Of a stretch of DNA of 64,000 nt, positions 41,654 through 50,065 are shown one piece after another. Positions within the stretch are counted from its first letter, which is position 1. Each line of letters opens with the position of its first letter. The stretch is from Nocardia brasiliensis (GTDB lineage: Bacteria; Actinomycetota; Actinomycetes; Mycobacteriales; Mycobacteriaceae). A model generated the notes under the pieces. The model was not told the origin of the DNA, did no database searches, and saw nothing but the letters and a program-made list of their open reading frames with translations. A program made the translations under genes and the position numbers. Where the stretch lies: positions 3,038,001-3,102,000 of the forward strand of contig NZ_CP046171.1 of assembly GCF_011801125.1 (NCBI RefSeq), written 5' to 3'.

Positions 41654-42562
41654 GTGACGCGCACGGCGGTGGTGATCGGCGGTTCTGGGTATCTGGGTCG
41701 CGGCATCGGCGAGTTCCTGGCCGCGCACGGGTGGCGGGTGGTGCCCGTCGGGCGCGCCGAATTCGATGTGGCCGCCGCGCCGATCGCGGCGCTGACCGAG
41801 CTGCTGTCCGGCGCCGAGCTCGTCGTCAACGCGGCGGGCGCGCTGTGGCAGGTGAGCGACGCGCAGATGGTGACGGCGAATACCGTGCTGATGCAACGCC
41901 TGCTCGACGCCGTGACCGCGCTGCCGCGGCCCGCCATGGTCGTCCAGCTCGGCTCGGTGTACGAGTACGGATCGGGGCACGGCGGCACGGTCGACGAGTC
42001 GACGCCGCCCCGTCCCGAAACCGCGTACGGCCGAACCAAACTCGCCGCCACCGAAGCGTTGCGCCGCTGGCCGGGTGACGGCGTGGTGCTGCGCTGTTCG
42101 ACGGTGATCGGGGCGCGGGCGCCGCGTGCGGGCCTGCTCGGGTCGATCGCGCATCGGCTGGCCGAGCTCTCGGTCGAGGATGCCGTGCCGCGGGTGCTCG
42201 AGTTGCCTGCGCTGCGCGGCTCGGTCGACGTGCTCGACCTGCGCGACCTGGGTGCCGCGGTGCTGGCGGCGGCGAACGCGCCGGCCGCGGCGGCGGATGC
42301 GGCGGTGGTCAATATCGCCTCGGGCGCCGCGGTGCCGGTCGAGTTCGCGGTGCACCGCCTGATCGAACTGAGCGGGGTCGCGGTGCGGCTGGTCGGCGTC
42401 GGCGGCGCGGGCTCGCCACGGGCGGCGGCCGGTGCGCCGCCGATCTCGATCGAGCGGGCATACCGGCGGCTGGGCTGGGCGCCGCGCTTCGCTCTCGACG
42501 ACACGCTGCGGGCGCTCTGGCGCTACACCAGTGAGGCTCGAACCGGTGCGAGTAACACATGA
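41654..42562 (+). CDS. NDP-hexose 4-ketoreductase I (extended SDR)
   Basis: A 302-residue extended short-chain dehydrogenase. NAD(P) loop VVIGGSGYLGRGIG at the N-terminus, NAAGALW near residue 60, and the catalytic Tyr/Lys in AYGRTKLAATEAL near 130. The LGSVYEYGSG...VDESTPPRPET segment is typical of deoxysugar 4-ketoreductases. It should reduce the C-4 ketone of a TDP-dideoxy or trideoxy sugar, fixing its stereochemistry. It is paralogous to the enzyme at 45929-46864 (LGSVMEYGPL...VDESVPTRPES), so two sugars of different C-4 outcome may be made. The start is GTG 41654; the E1-type dehydrase follows after 3 bp. Confidence 0.88.
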   Translation: MTRTAVVIGGSGYLGRGIGEFLAAHGWRVVPVGRAEFDVAAAPIAALTELLSGAELVVNAAGALWQVSDAQMVTANTVLMQRLLDAVTALPRPAMVVQLGSVYEYGSGHGGTVDESTPPRPETAYGRTKLAATEALRRWPGDGVVLRCSTVIGARAPRAGLLGSIAHRLAELSVEDAVPRVLELPALRGSVDVLDLRDLGAAVLAAANAPAAAADAAVVNIASGAAVPVEFAVHRLIELSGVAVRLVGVGGAGSPRAAAGAPPISIERAYRRLGWAPRFALDDTLRALWRYTSEARTGASNT

Positions 42563-42565
42563 GCT

Positions 42566-43891
42566 GTGCCTAGTGAGCCGATACCGGCGGATGACGATGT
42601 CCTGGACCTGGTGCGCGCGCTGCACCACCGCCGCAGGCCGCGGACCTTCGAGCCGGGCGTGACCCCGATCCCCAGTTCCGGCGCGGTGCTGGACGCGGAC
42701 GACCGGGTCGCCCTGGTCGAACAGGCGCTGGAGCTGCGGATCGCCTCCGGCGCCACCGCCTTACGCTTCGAGCGGTTGTTCGCCAAGGCCATCGGCGTGC
42801 GCCGCGCGCACCTGACCAATTCGGGGTCGTCGGCGAACCTGCTCGCCCTCGCGACGCTCACTACCGCAGAACTCGAGGAGCGGGCGCTCAAACCCGGCGA
42901 CGAGGTGATCACCGTGGCGGCCAGCTTCCCGACCACGGTCAACCCGATCCTGCAGCACGGCATGGTGCCGGTATTCGTCGATATCGAACTGGGCACCTAC
43001 AACACGACGGTGGACCGGGTCCGCGCCGCGATCGGGCCGCGCACCAGGGCGATCATGATGGCGCACACGCTCGGCAATCCGTTCCCGGCCGCCGAGATCG
43101 CCGAGTTGGCCGCCGAGCACGGGCTGTTCCTGATCGAGGACAACTGCGACGCGGTGCTGTCCACCTATCAGGGCCAGACCACCGGGACATTCGGCGATTT
43201 CGCGACGGTGAGCTTCTATCCCGCGCACCACATCACCATGGGTGAGGGCGGCTGCGTGCTCACCGACAACCTGGCGTTGGCCAAACTCGCGGAGTCGATG
43301 CGGGATTGGGGCCGCGACTGCTGGTGCGAGCCGGGTGAGGACAACCGGTGCCGCAAACGATTCGACCAGGATTTCGGCGCGCTGCCGTCCGGGTACGACC
43401 ATAAATACGTCTTCTCGCATATCGGCTACAACTTGAAGACCACCGATATCCAGGCCGGGCTCGGCCTGAGTCAATTGCGTAAATTGCCGGATTTCGTGGC
43501 CGCGCGGCGGCGTAACTGGACGCGTTTACGTGACGGACTCGCCGGCGTCCCGTGGCTGCTGCTGCCGCACGCGACGCCGGGCAGCGATCCGAGCTGGTTC
43601 GGCTTCGTGCTGACCGTGGCCGACGACGCGCCGTTCGACCGGCGCGCGATCGTGGACTTCCTGCTCGCCCGCAATATCCACACCAGATTCCTGTTCGCCG
43701 GAAACCTGTTGCGTCAGCCCGCTTATCGGCACGCTCCGCATCGCATCGCGGACCGGTTGACCAACAGCGACATCGTGACCGAGCGCACCTTCTGGGTGGG
43801 CGTCTATCCCGGATTGACCGACGAGATGATCGACTACGTGGTCGCGGTCATCCGGGAATTCGCCACCCGCCCGGTCCATGGCGTCCGCTGA
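42566..43891 (+). CDS. NDP-hexose 3-dehydrase (E1/SpnQ/UrdQ type)
   Basis: A 441-residue PMP-dependent enzyme that removes the C-3 hydroxyl of TDP-4-keto sugars. The usual PLP lysine is replaced by His in SFYPAHHITMGEGG (His221/His222), the diagnostic trait of E1-type dehydrases. Four cysteines, Cys194 (EDNCDA), Cys252, Cys254 and Cys262 (DCWCEPGEDNRC), match the ligands of the 2Fe-2S centre. With the 2,3-dehydratase at 47853 this yields 2,3,6-trideoxy sugars such as rhodinose, amicetose or their 4-amino forms. The partner reductase (E3 or a flavodoxin system) is not encoded in the window. GTG 42566 is the only suitable start after the 4-ketoreductase stop. Confidence 0.95.
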   Translation: MPSEPIPADDDVLDLVRALHHRRRPRTFEPGVTPIPSSGAVLDADDRVALVEQALELRIASGATALRFERLFAKAIGVRRAHLTNSGSSANLLALATLTTAELEERALKPGDEVITVAASFPTTVNPILQHGMVPVFVDIELGTYNTTVDRVRAAIGPRTRAIMMAHTLGNPFPAAEIAELAAEHGLFLIEDNCDAVLSTYQGQTTGTFGDFATVSFYPAHHITMGEGGCVLTDNLALAKLAESMRDWGRDCWCEPGEDNRCRKRFDQDFGALPSGYDHKYVFSHIGYNLKTTDIQAGLGLSQLRKLPDFVAARRRNWTRLRDGLAGVPWLLLPHATPGSDPSWFGFVLTVADDAPFDRRAIVDFLLARNIHTRFLFAGNLLRQPAYRHAPHRIADRLTNSDIVTERTFWVGVYPGLTDEMIDYVVAVIREFATRPVHGVR

Positions 43892-43896
43892 GCCGC

Positions 43897-44001
43897 TCAG
43901 TCCTTGCGGTTCTGCTTGCGGCGCCGCTGAATGATCTGGGAAATGACGAACAAGGTGATCAGAATGATGGCCAGGATCAGCCCCTGCATCGGCCCGCTCA
44001 T
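43897..44001 (-). CDS. 34-residue single-pass membrane peptide
   Basis: A short ORF, MSGPMQGLILAIILITLFVI then SQIIQRRRKQNRKD. It has one hydrophobic helix (about residues 7-24) and a strongly basic cytosolic tail, a positive-inside layout with the N-terminus outside. GGAGG lies about 7 nt before ATG 44001. It fills the gap between the 3-dehydrase (5 bp from its stop, convergent) and the sensor kinase gene (divergent). Its codon use and ribosome site support a real gene. It might tune the adjacent histidine kinase or anchor a membrane protein. I recognise no family. Confidence 0.65.
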   Translation of the reverse strand: MSGPMQGLILAIILITLFVISQIIQRRRKQNRKD

Positions 44002-44159
44002 ATTCGTACCTCCGGCTCGACAACATCATCTACTCCCGAAAGTATCGGCGGCGGCGCCTGCGCCGGACAACAGAGGAAGATCCGCAATCGGGGCGGAGTT
44101 TTCTCCTATCGGCGCGCGCGGTCCCGCGTGGTCGCGCACGTGGCCGGTAGATTCGCGGT
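44002..44159. promoter_or_regulatory. divergent promoter region of the small membrane peptide and the sensor kinase
   Basis: This 158-bp non-coding gap precedes both the minus-strand peptide gene and the plus-strand kinase gene. AT-rich stretches at 44018-44048 and 44100-44115 could hold promoters. I see no repeat or palindrome strong enough to name. Confidence 0.35.
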
Positions 44160-45314
44160 ATGCGACCGATTGATCGCGCGAAAGCAATGGTCGTCCAGAT
44201 GCGCCGCCGAATCTGGAATCTGGGTGTCGGGGTGGGCGACACCGGGCCCGGCGGAATGTATGTGCTGCTGATCGCGCTCGCGCTGCCGCTGTGGGAGGCG
44301 AGCACGTGGCCGGTCGGCCGGTTGGCCGCCGCCGTGTGCGCGGTCGCCGTTTTCGGCACGCTGTTCGTCTGGAGTCAGTCGGATATGGCGGGGCGCCCGA
44401 TGCGAGTGCGGCTCGGACTGCTTGTGGCCATGACCGCGGTCGCGGCGGCGGGCGCAGCGGTTTTCGGCACGTCCTGGGTGGTCGTGCTGCTGCTCACCGC
44501 GGTCGCGTGCGTCAATCTGCTGCCGCTGGTGCTCGGTTCGGCGCTGGGCGTGGTCGCGGTCGGCGCCATCGCCTGGGCGGTCCTCGGCGAGGGCGGGGCG
44601 GCGCTGATGGTGTTCGGCGCGGGCATGATCGCGGTGCTGCGCGCGCGTTTGCTGCTCGAGATCGTGCAGTCCAGGGCCACCAGGCAGGCGATGGCCGCGG
44701 CCGCGGTCGGGGACGAACGGCTGCGGATCGCGCGGGATCTGCACGATCTGCTCGGCAACAGCCTGGCCACCATGCTGGTGAAAGCCGAACTGGCGCAACG
44801 GCTCGCCCATCGCGATCCGGACGCCGCGGCGGCGGCCGCCGCCGAGGTGCAGCAGGTGGGCAGGCAGACCATGCTCGAGGTACAGGAGGCCGTGCGCGGC
44901 TATCGGGCAACCACGCTCGCCGACGAGGTGGAGCGCGCCAAGCAGAGCCTCGCGCTGCTGCGCGACGGCCTCACGGTGCGCATCCCGGAACGGGTGTGGG
45001 ACGAACAGGTCGACACGTTGCTCGGCTGGGTGGTGCGCGAAGCCGTGACCAACGTGCTGCGGCACGCGGACGCGAGCCGCTGCGCCATCACGGTCCGGGT
45101 GCACGAGCAGCCGCGCGCGGTCGAGTTGACCGTCGACAACGACGAGCTTTTCGGCCGCTCGTCCGGCGGTGGCGGGCACGGCTTGATCGGTCTGGCCGAG
45201 CGCGCCCGCGGCCTGGGCGGGACGGTGAGCGCGGGCCCGACGGCCGACGGCGGGTTCCGGCTCGCGGTGTCGGTGCCGTTGCCCGCCGCACGACCGGCAG
45301 AATCGTCGGCATGA
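44160..45314 (+). CDS. NarL/DesK-type sensor histidine kinase
   Basis: A 384-residue membrane kinase. Residues about 30-165 hold five or six hydrophobic segments with almost no extracytoplasmic loop, so it probably senses a signal within the membrane. The dimerisation/phosphoacceptor motif is RIARDLHDLLGNSLATM with His195 (HisKA_3 type). The ATP-binding domain has VREAVTNVLRHADAS (N box) and GGGGHGLIGLAERARGLGG (G box). It overlaps the response-regulator gene by 4 bp. Kinases of this kind in antibiotic clusters may sense the product or membrane stress. Its location between sugar genes suggests it regulates the cluster or self-protection; the signal is unknown. Confidence 0.94.
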   Translation: MRPIDRAKAMVVQMRRRIWNLGVGVGDTGPGGMYVLLIALALPLWEASTWPVGRLAAAVCAVAVFGTLFVWSQSDMAGRPMRVRLGLLVAMTAVAAAGAAVFGTSWVVVLLLTAVACVNLLPLVLGSALGVVAVGAIAWAVLGEGGAALMVFGAGMIAVLRARLLLEIVQSRATRQAMAAAAVGDERLRIARDLHDLLGNSLATMLVKAELAQRLAHRDPDAAAAAAAEVQQVGRQTMLEVQEAVRGYRATTLADEVERAKQSLALLRDGLTVRIPERVWDEQVDTLLGWVVREAVTNVLRHADASRCAITVRVHEQPRAVELTVDNDELFGRSSGGGGHGLIGLAERARGLGGTVSAGPTADGGFRLAVSVPLPAARPAESSA

Positions 45315-45916
45315 TTCGTGTGGCGCTGGTCGAGGACCAGACAACGTTGCGAGGGGCCATCCGCACGCTGCTCGAGCTGGAGCCCGATCTCACGGTCGTC
45401 GCCGATCTCGGTTCGGGCGCCGGCGTGCCGGAGATCTTCGACGAGACCCGCCCCGACGTGGTGCTGCTCGACATCGAGATGGGCGAGGAGAGCGGGCTCG
45501 CGCTCGCCGAGAAACTGGCCGAACGCCCCGACCCGCCGCTGCTGATGATCCTGACCACCTTCGAACGTCCCGGCTACGTGCGCCGCGCGCTGGAGGCGGG
45601 CGTGCGGGCCTATCTCACCAAGAACACGCCGGTCGGCGATATCGCGCAGGCGATCCGCGAGGTCGTCGCGGGCCGCATGCTCATCGAGGACCAGCAGCTG
45701 CGCGCCGCGATGTCGGTGGGCCAGAACCCGCTGACCGAACGGGAACGCGACGTGCTGGTGGCCGCGCGTTCGCACGACACGGTCGCCGAGATCGCCGCGC
45801 ATCTGCATCTGTCGGTGAGCACGGTCAGCAACTACATCACCGCCGCGATCTCGAAGACGGGCTCGCGCAACCGGATCGAGGCGATCCGGTTCGCGGAGGA
45901 CAACGGCTGGCTGTGA
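45311..45916 (+). CDS. NarL/LuxR-type response regulator
   Basis: A 201-residue two-domain regulator. In the receiver, Glu8/Asp9 form the acidic pocket, Asp54 in VLLDIEMG is the phosphorylation site, Thr82/83 lie in ILTTFERPG, and Lys104 in AYLTKNTP. The C-terminal helix-turn-helix of the LuxR type is LTERERDVLVAARSHDTVAEIAAHLHLSVSTVSNYI, ending GSRNRIEAIR, like DesR. It is translationally coupled to the kinase and converges, 12 bp away, on a ketoreductase gene. Together with the SARP it forms a second layer of control for the cluster. Confidence 0.95.
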   Translation: MIRVALVEDQTTLRGAIRTLLELEPDLTVVADLGSGAGVPEIFDETRPDVVLLDIEMGEESGLALAEKLAERPDPPLLMILTTFERPGYVRRALEAGVRAYLTKNTPVGDIAQAIREVVAGRMLIEDQQLRAAMSVGQNPLTERERDVLVAARSHDTVAEIAAHLHLSVSTVSNYITAAISKTGSRNRIEAIRFAEDNGWL

Positions 45917-45928
45917 GCGCGGCCCGGC

Positions 45929-46864
45929 TCAGTGCGTGAGGGTGCGCCAATAGTCGTGCAGCGCTTGGTCGATGCTGCGGGTCACCCGCCAGCCCAGTAC
46001 CCGCGCGGCGGTCTCGGTGGCCACCTCCAGCCAGATCGAGCTGGTGCCCGGCGCGGTCGGCGCGGCCGCGGACTCGATGATGTCGACCGGCACCTCGCTG
46101 ATCGTGACCAGCCGCTCGACCAGCTCGCGCACCGAAAGCGCCTGTCCGCGACCGATGTTCACCACGTCGACGGGGGCGCGCGGGCGGGCTGCGGCGAGCA
46201 CCGCGTCGGCGAGGTCGCGCACGTCGATGTAGTCGCGGTGGGCGGCCAACGGCGACAGTTCGATCCTGGCCCGGCCGTCCCGATTCGCGGCCAGCGCCGA
46301 GCCGACCTTGCCGATCAGGCTGCCCGCGTGCACGCCGGGACCGATGCTGTTGGTCGCCCGCAGCACGATGCCGTCCACCGTGCCCGCGGCGGTGGCCGCG
46401 CGGACCAGCTCGGTCGCCGCCAATTTCGTGCGGCCGTAGGCGGATTCGGGCCGGGTGGGCACCGACTCGTCGACCGCGCCCAGCTCGGGCAGCGGGCCGT
46501 ACTCCATCACGCTGCCCAGATGGACATAGCGCGGGCGTTGTTCGGGCAGCTCGGCAAGTGCGGCGAGCACGGTCTCGGTGGCGGTGACGAACGAGCGATG
46601 CAGCTGCGACTCGTTCAGTCCCCAGTAGGAACCGGCCGCGTTCACGACGAGGGCCGGTCGCACGGTGCGCAGCACCTCGATCAGCGGGCGCGGGTCACCG
46701 GTTTCGAGGTCGAGGGCGCGGTGCGTGCCATCATTCGACTCCGTCCGGCGTGACCCGGTGACCGTGCGATAGCCGTTGTCGCGCAGAGTGTTCGCGATAT
46801 GGCCCCCGACGAATCCGGTGCCGCCGAGCACGAGCGCGGTGCGCCGCGGGGTGTAGGCGGTCAT
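45929..46864 (-). CDS. NDP-hexose 4-ketoreductase II (extended SDR)
   Basis: A 311-residue extended SDR with NAD(P) loop VLGGTGFVGGHIA, NAAGSYWGLNESQ near residue 78 and catalytic AYGRTKLAATELV near 145. It resembles the ketoreductase at 41654 in the LGSVxEYG and VDESxPxRPE segments, so the two are paralogues. It should reduce the C-4 ketone after 2- and 3-deoxygenation. It ends the minus-strand sugar operon 49292-45929 and overlaps the 3-ketoreductase gene by 4 bp, which ties it to 2,6-dideoxysugar formation. C-4 stereochemistry (rhodinose- versus amicetose-like, olivose- versus oliose-like) is not predictable here. Confidence 0.88.
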   Translation of the reverse strand: MTAYTPRRTALVLGGTGFVGGHIANTLRDNGYRTVTGSRRTESNDGTHRALDLETGDPRPLIEVLRTVRPALVVNAAGSYWGLNESQLHRSFVTATETVLAALAELPEQRPRYVHLGSVMEYGPLPELGAVDESVPTRPESAYGRTKLAATELVRAATAAGTVDGIVLRATNSIGPGVHAGSLIGKVGSALAANRDGRARIELSPLAAHRDYIDVRDLADAVLAAARPRAPVDVVNIGRGQALSVRELVERLVTISEVPVDIIESAAAPTAPGTSSIWLEVATETAARVLGWRVTRSIDQALHDYWRTLTH

Positions 46865-47856
46865 CGCGACCCCACGCCGAGCACGTCCGCGGCCAGCTCC
46901 ATCGTTCGCAATGTCGCGGCGGCGTCGGGGTGTTCGCCCGGTTGTGCGCCCTCGTGCGCGGCGGTGAAATCGGTGAGGATGTTGCCGAACTGGTCGTCGG
47001 GGGCCAGATGCAGCTGTTGGATATCGCCCGCGCGATCGAGGAAAACCCGGGGCGCGAGATCGTGGGGGAGGGTGAACGCCCGCTCCACCGAGATGCTGCC
47101 CTCGGTGCCTGCGAGGTGGTACTCGCAGCGGTAGGGCGCGCCGATCGCGAACTCCAGGTCGGCCTGCGTGCCCGCGCCGTCGCGCAACCGGGCCGAACCC
47201 GACAGGTCGACGCCGGGGAAGCGGTCGTCGCGGCGCGTGCGCGAATGTTCCACCCGCAGGTCGGGTCTCAGGAAAAACAGCGCGGCGCGCAGGGCGTAGC
47301 AGCCGAGATCGGCCAGCGCGCCGCCGCCGAGATCCGCGCGGTAGCGGAAGTCGTCCGGGGCTCGCTCCGGAATCGTGAACCGGACGGTGAGCTGTCGCAG
47401 CTCGCCGATCGCGCCGGCCGCGACCAGCTCACGCACCGCCGTGTGCTGGCGGTGTCGCGGAAAGGTCATGCACTCCATCAGGGTGCGTCCCTGGTCGGCC
47501 GCGAGCGCGAAAAGCTCTCTCGCGGTGTCGAGCTCGGTGCGGTCCAGCCGCGGCGGCAGCATCGGCTTCTCGACGAGCACGTCCTTGCCCGCGCGTAAGG
47601 ACCGCTCGATCCAGTCGCCGTGCAGCGCGTTCGGCAGCGGCAGGTAGACCGCGTCCACCGCGGCGTCGTCGAGCACCCGCTGGTATTCGCCCGCGGTGCG
47701 CAGCCCGTGCTGTGTGGCCCAGCGCGCCGCGCGCCGCGGGTCACGGCTGCCGATCGCGACGAGTTCGGCGGCCGGGTGCCGCGCGAGCGCCGGCATCATT
47801 CGCCGCTCGGCGATCTGTGCGGTACCCAGGATTCCCCAGCGCAGCATCGGGCTCAC
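46861..47856 (-). CDS. NDP-hexose 3-ketoreductase (Gfo/Idh/MocA family)
   Basis: A 331-residue NAD(P)-dependent sugar oxidoreductase. The Rossmann motif is RWGILGTAQIAERRMMPAL, the family motif LVEKPM lies near residue 95, and the C-terminal half holds the alpha/beta sugar-binding fold (YRADLGGGALADLGCYAL near 180). In deoxysugar pathways this type (for example UrdR/LanT-like and TylC1) reduces the 3-keto group formed by the 2,3-dehydratase. It is coupled to that gene: GTG 47856 overlaps its TGA. ATG 47847 is an alternative start. The position between the 2,3-dehydratase and a 4-ketoreductase makes the assignment strong. Confidence 0.9.
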   Translation of the reverse strand: MSPMLRWGILGTAQIAERRMMPALARHPAAELVAIGSRDPRRAARWATQHGLRTAGEYQRVLDDAAVDAVYLPLPNALHGDWIERSLRAGKDVLVEKPMLPPRLDRTELDTARELFALAADQGRTLMECMTFPRHRQHTAVRELVAAGAIGELRQLTVRFTIPERAPDDFRYRADLGGGALADLGCYALRAALFFLRPDLRVEHSRTRRDDRFPGVDLSGSARLRDGAGTQADLEFAIGAPYRCEYHLAGTEGSISVERAFTLPHDLAPRVFLDRAGDIQQLHLAPDDQFGNILTDFTAAHEGAQPGEHPDAAATLRTMELAADVLGVGSR

Positions 47857-49292
47857 CAACTCGCCAGCAGACAGGCCATCAGGCTGCGCGCCTGCACGTT
47901 GGCGTAGTTGCTGTGGATCAGCAGATTGGTGATCTGCGCCGGTGTCATCCAGCGGAAGCCAGGCGGCTCGGTGAGCGGGAAATCAGCTGGGAGCAAACGG
48001 ATTTGGTAGCGGTTGTCCGCGTGCTGGAAGCGGCCGCCCTCTTCGGACTGCAACCCGCTGTAGCGCACGGTGCCGAGCTCGTCGTCGAGTACCTCGCGCA
48101 GGAAGGCGGGTCTGCGGTGGACGGGCAGGTCTCGGTGGTTGGCCGGCTGGCACTGGACCGATGGCGCGAGCTCGGCGACGTCGAGCACGCCCGCCTCGAG
48201 TTTGGCGTTCACCAGCAGGTGCAGCACGCCGTCGATCGCGGTGGCGAGGAACACCGCGACGCCCTGGCCGACCGGGGCGAGCAGCGGTTGGGTCCACGAA
48301 TCCACCTCGCGCTGACCGGCACTCACCCTGGCCGCGATCACGCGGAAGTACTTGCCGGTGACGTGGGCGATCTCGTCGGCGCCGCGCCGCCAGTCCGCGA
48401 CCGCGCCCAGCGGCATGAGCCGCTGGCGCAGCTCGTGCCTGGCCTTGAGATCGGTGAGCCAGTGCAGTATTTCGGCCGCGCCGTGCCGCGCGGCGGCGCT
48501 CGGATCGAGCCCACGCGCCAGCGCGCGGGTGAATTCGTCACCGGCGGCGGCCCGCGCCGGATCGATCCGCCACGGCACACACGAGAGCACGGTGCGCGCG
48601 TCCATGTTCACGGTGTTGTCCTGGCGCAGCAGCTCGCGCAGCACGCCGAGGGTGAGCCAGCAGAAGCCCGGCAGCGTCTCGACCGGGCCGGTGGCCTCCA
48701 CGACGATGTTGCGGTTGCGCTTGCGCAGGAACCACGCGCCCTGCTCGGATTGCAGCACGTCGACCAGGACCGCCTCGGGCCTCGCGTCGAGGAAGTGCTC
48801 GAGGTAGGGGACCGCTCGCCCCTGATGGACCCGCAGGTAGTTGCTGCGCGTGGCCTGCACGGTCGGCGAGAGCTGCACGCCGCCGATGTTTCCCGGCTCG
48901 GCCTTGGCCTGCATCAGGAAGTGCAGCACCCCGTCGAATTCCTTGACGAGGATGCCGAGCACGCCGATCTCGGGCTGATTGATGATGGGCTGCTGCCAGT
49001 GCTCGACGAAGCCGAAATCGGTGCGCACGTCCAGTCCCTCGATGGTGAAGAACCGGCCGCTGTCGTGGCCCAGATTGCCGTCGTCGTCGAACTGCCAGCC
49101 GACCAGGTCGGCGAACGGAATCTGCTCGACGACCAGCTGATCGGCGCGCCGGCACGCGGCGAACCAGTCGTGGAAGCCGTCGACCGAGCACAGCGGTGTC
49201 GCGGTGACGGCGGCCGAGCGGGCGAACCGCCAGGCCAGCTCGTCGTCGAAGGTGGCGACCGATTGCTGCTCGACCTGTGCGGCATTCCCCAT
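47853..49292 (-). CDS. NDP-hexose 2,3-dehydratase (EvaA family)
   Basis: A 479-residue enzyme built of two tandem homologous halves, each with a dTDP-binding core. Paired segments such as ILVKEFDGVLHFLMQAKAEPG and FLATAIDGVLHLLVNAKLEAG, or VQATRSNYLRV and VQCQPANHRDL, show the duplication. It removes the C-2 hydroxyl of TDP-4-keto-6-deoxyglucose to give a 3,4-diketo-2,6-dideoxy sugar. It is the first gene of a three-gene operon with the 3-ketoreductase and a 4-ketoreductase. ATG 49292 (MGNAAQVEQQ) was chosen at the family N-terminus; longer reading to 50030 would run through the divergent epimerase gene. Family length is about 470 residues, so it is complete. Confidence 0.96.
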   Translation of the reverse strand: MGNAAQVEQQSVATFDDELAWRFARSAAVTATPLCSVDGFHDWFAACRRADQLVVEQIPFADLVGWQFDDDGNLGHDSGRFFTIEGLDVRTDFGFVEHWQQPIINQPEIGVLGILVKEFDGVLHFLMQAKAEPGNIGGVQLSPTVQATRSNYLRVHQGRAVPYLEHFLDARPEAVLVDVLQSEQGAWFLRKRNRNIVVEATGPVETLPGFCWLTLGVLRELLRQDNTVNMDARTVLSCVPWRIDPARAAAGDEFTRALARGLDPSAAARHGAAEILHWLTDLKARHELRQRLMPLGAVADWRRGADEIAHVTGKYFRVIAARVSAGQREVDSWTQPLLAPVGQGVAVFLATAIDGVLHLLVNAKLEAGVLDVAELAPSVQCQPANHRDLPVHRRPAFLREVLDDELGTVRYSGLQSEEGGRFQHADNRYQIRLLPADFPLTEPPGFRWMTPAQITNLLIHSNYANVQARSLMACLLASW

Positions 49293-49403
49293 GCGGACAG
49301 GGTCCGGTGCGGCGTTCGAGAACCACTGGGACGCCGATGGGGCCCGGTGCGGCTGGAGCGCGCCCCGAAAGATCCTCGAGCGCGCCACCCTAGCCTCGCC
49401 GCC
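49293..49403. promoter_or_regulatory. divergent promoter of the two sugar operons
   Basis: This 111-bp gap separates the 2,3-dehydratase operon (minus) and the epimerase operon (plus). TTCGAG at 49315 and CCTCGAGCGCG at 49374-49384 resemble the TCGA elements in other cluster promoters, but their spacing (60 bp) is not a multiple of 11. No clear polymerase boxes were seen. Confidence 0.35.
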
Positions 49404-50045
49404 ATGCCCCACCGAGACGGTGACACCGCGGTGCCCGGCGCCGGGCCGTCCGGAGCCGCGCGACCGGCGACGATCGTCGCGACCGAGCTCGCGCTGCCGG
49501 ATGTCTACCTGTTGCGCTCGCACCAGTTTCCGGACGAACGCGGGCACTTCCAGGAACTCAGCCGCACCGATGTGCTCGAGCGGATCACCGGCTACCCGGT
49601 CCGGCTCGAGCAGGTGAACATCTCCGTCTCGCGGCGCGGGGTGATCCGCGGCATCCACGTGGTGGCTCGCGCGCCAGGGCAGTCGAAGCTGGTGACCTGT
49701 GTGCGTGGCTCGATCATCGACATCGCGGTCGACCTGCGGGTCGGTTCGCCGACCTTCGGCCGGTTCGAACTGGTCGCGCTCGACGAGCGGATGACCGCCG
49801 GGGTCTATCTCGGGCCCGGCGTCGGCCACGCGTTCGTCGCCACGGCCGAGGACACCCGCGTGCTCTACCAGTGCTCGACGCTCTATACCCCAGGCAGCGA
49901 GCTCGCGGTGAATGTGCTCGACCCGGCCCTCGGTTTGCCCTTGACCACCGGATTCGATCCGATCCTTTCCGAAAACGACCGTGGCGCACCGACTCTGGCC
50001 GAACTGCTGGAGCAGGACCTGCTGCCGCACTATCGCCCGCGCTGA
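49404..50045 (+). CDS. dTDP-4-keto-6-deoxyhexose 3,5- (or 5-) epimerase
   Basis: A 213-residue RmlC-type cupin. FQELSRTDVLERITGY, then QVNISVSRRGVIRGIHVVARA (catalytic His), QSKLVTCVRGSIIDIAVDLRVG and GVGHAFVATAEDTRVLYQCS are the conserved strands. It inverts C-5 (and possibly C-3) to form L-sugars. In 2-deoxy pathways such enzymes (EvaD class) act mainly at C-5. Its presence predicts at least one L-configured deoxysugar, such as L-rhodinose or an L-4-amino sugar. The N-terminal ~25 residues are a poorly conserved extension. It is followed after 20 bp by a dehydrogenase gene on the same strand. Confidence 0.92.
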   Translation: MPHRDGDTAVPGAGPSGAARPATIVATELALPDVYLLRSHQFPDERGHFQELSRTDVLERITGYPVRLEQVNISVSRRGVIRGIHVVARAPGQSKLVTCVRGSIIDIAVDLRVGSPTFGRFELVALDERMTAGVYLGPGVGHAFVATAEDTRVLYQCSTLYTPGSELAVNVLDPALGLPLTTGFDPILSENDRGAPTLAELLEQDLLPHYRPR

Positions 50046-50065
50046 GGGCCGAGGAGACCGCCGTG

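Noticed and set aside
49293..50030. Extension of the 2,3-dehydratase to 50030
   Set aside because: It would run antisense through the epimerase gene. The conserved family N-terminus starts at 49292.
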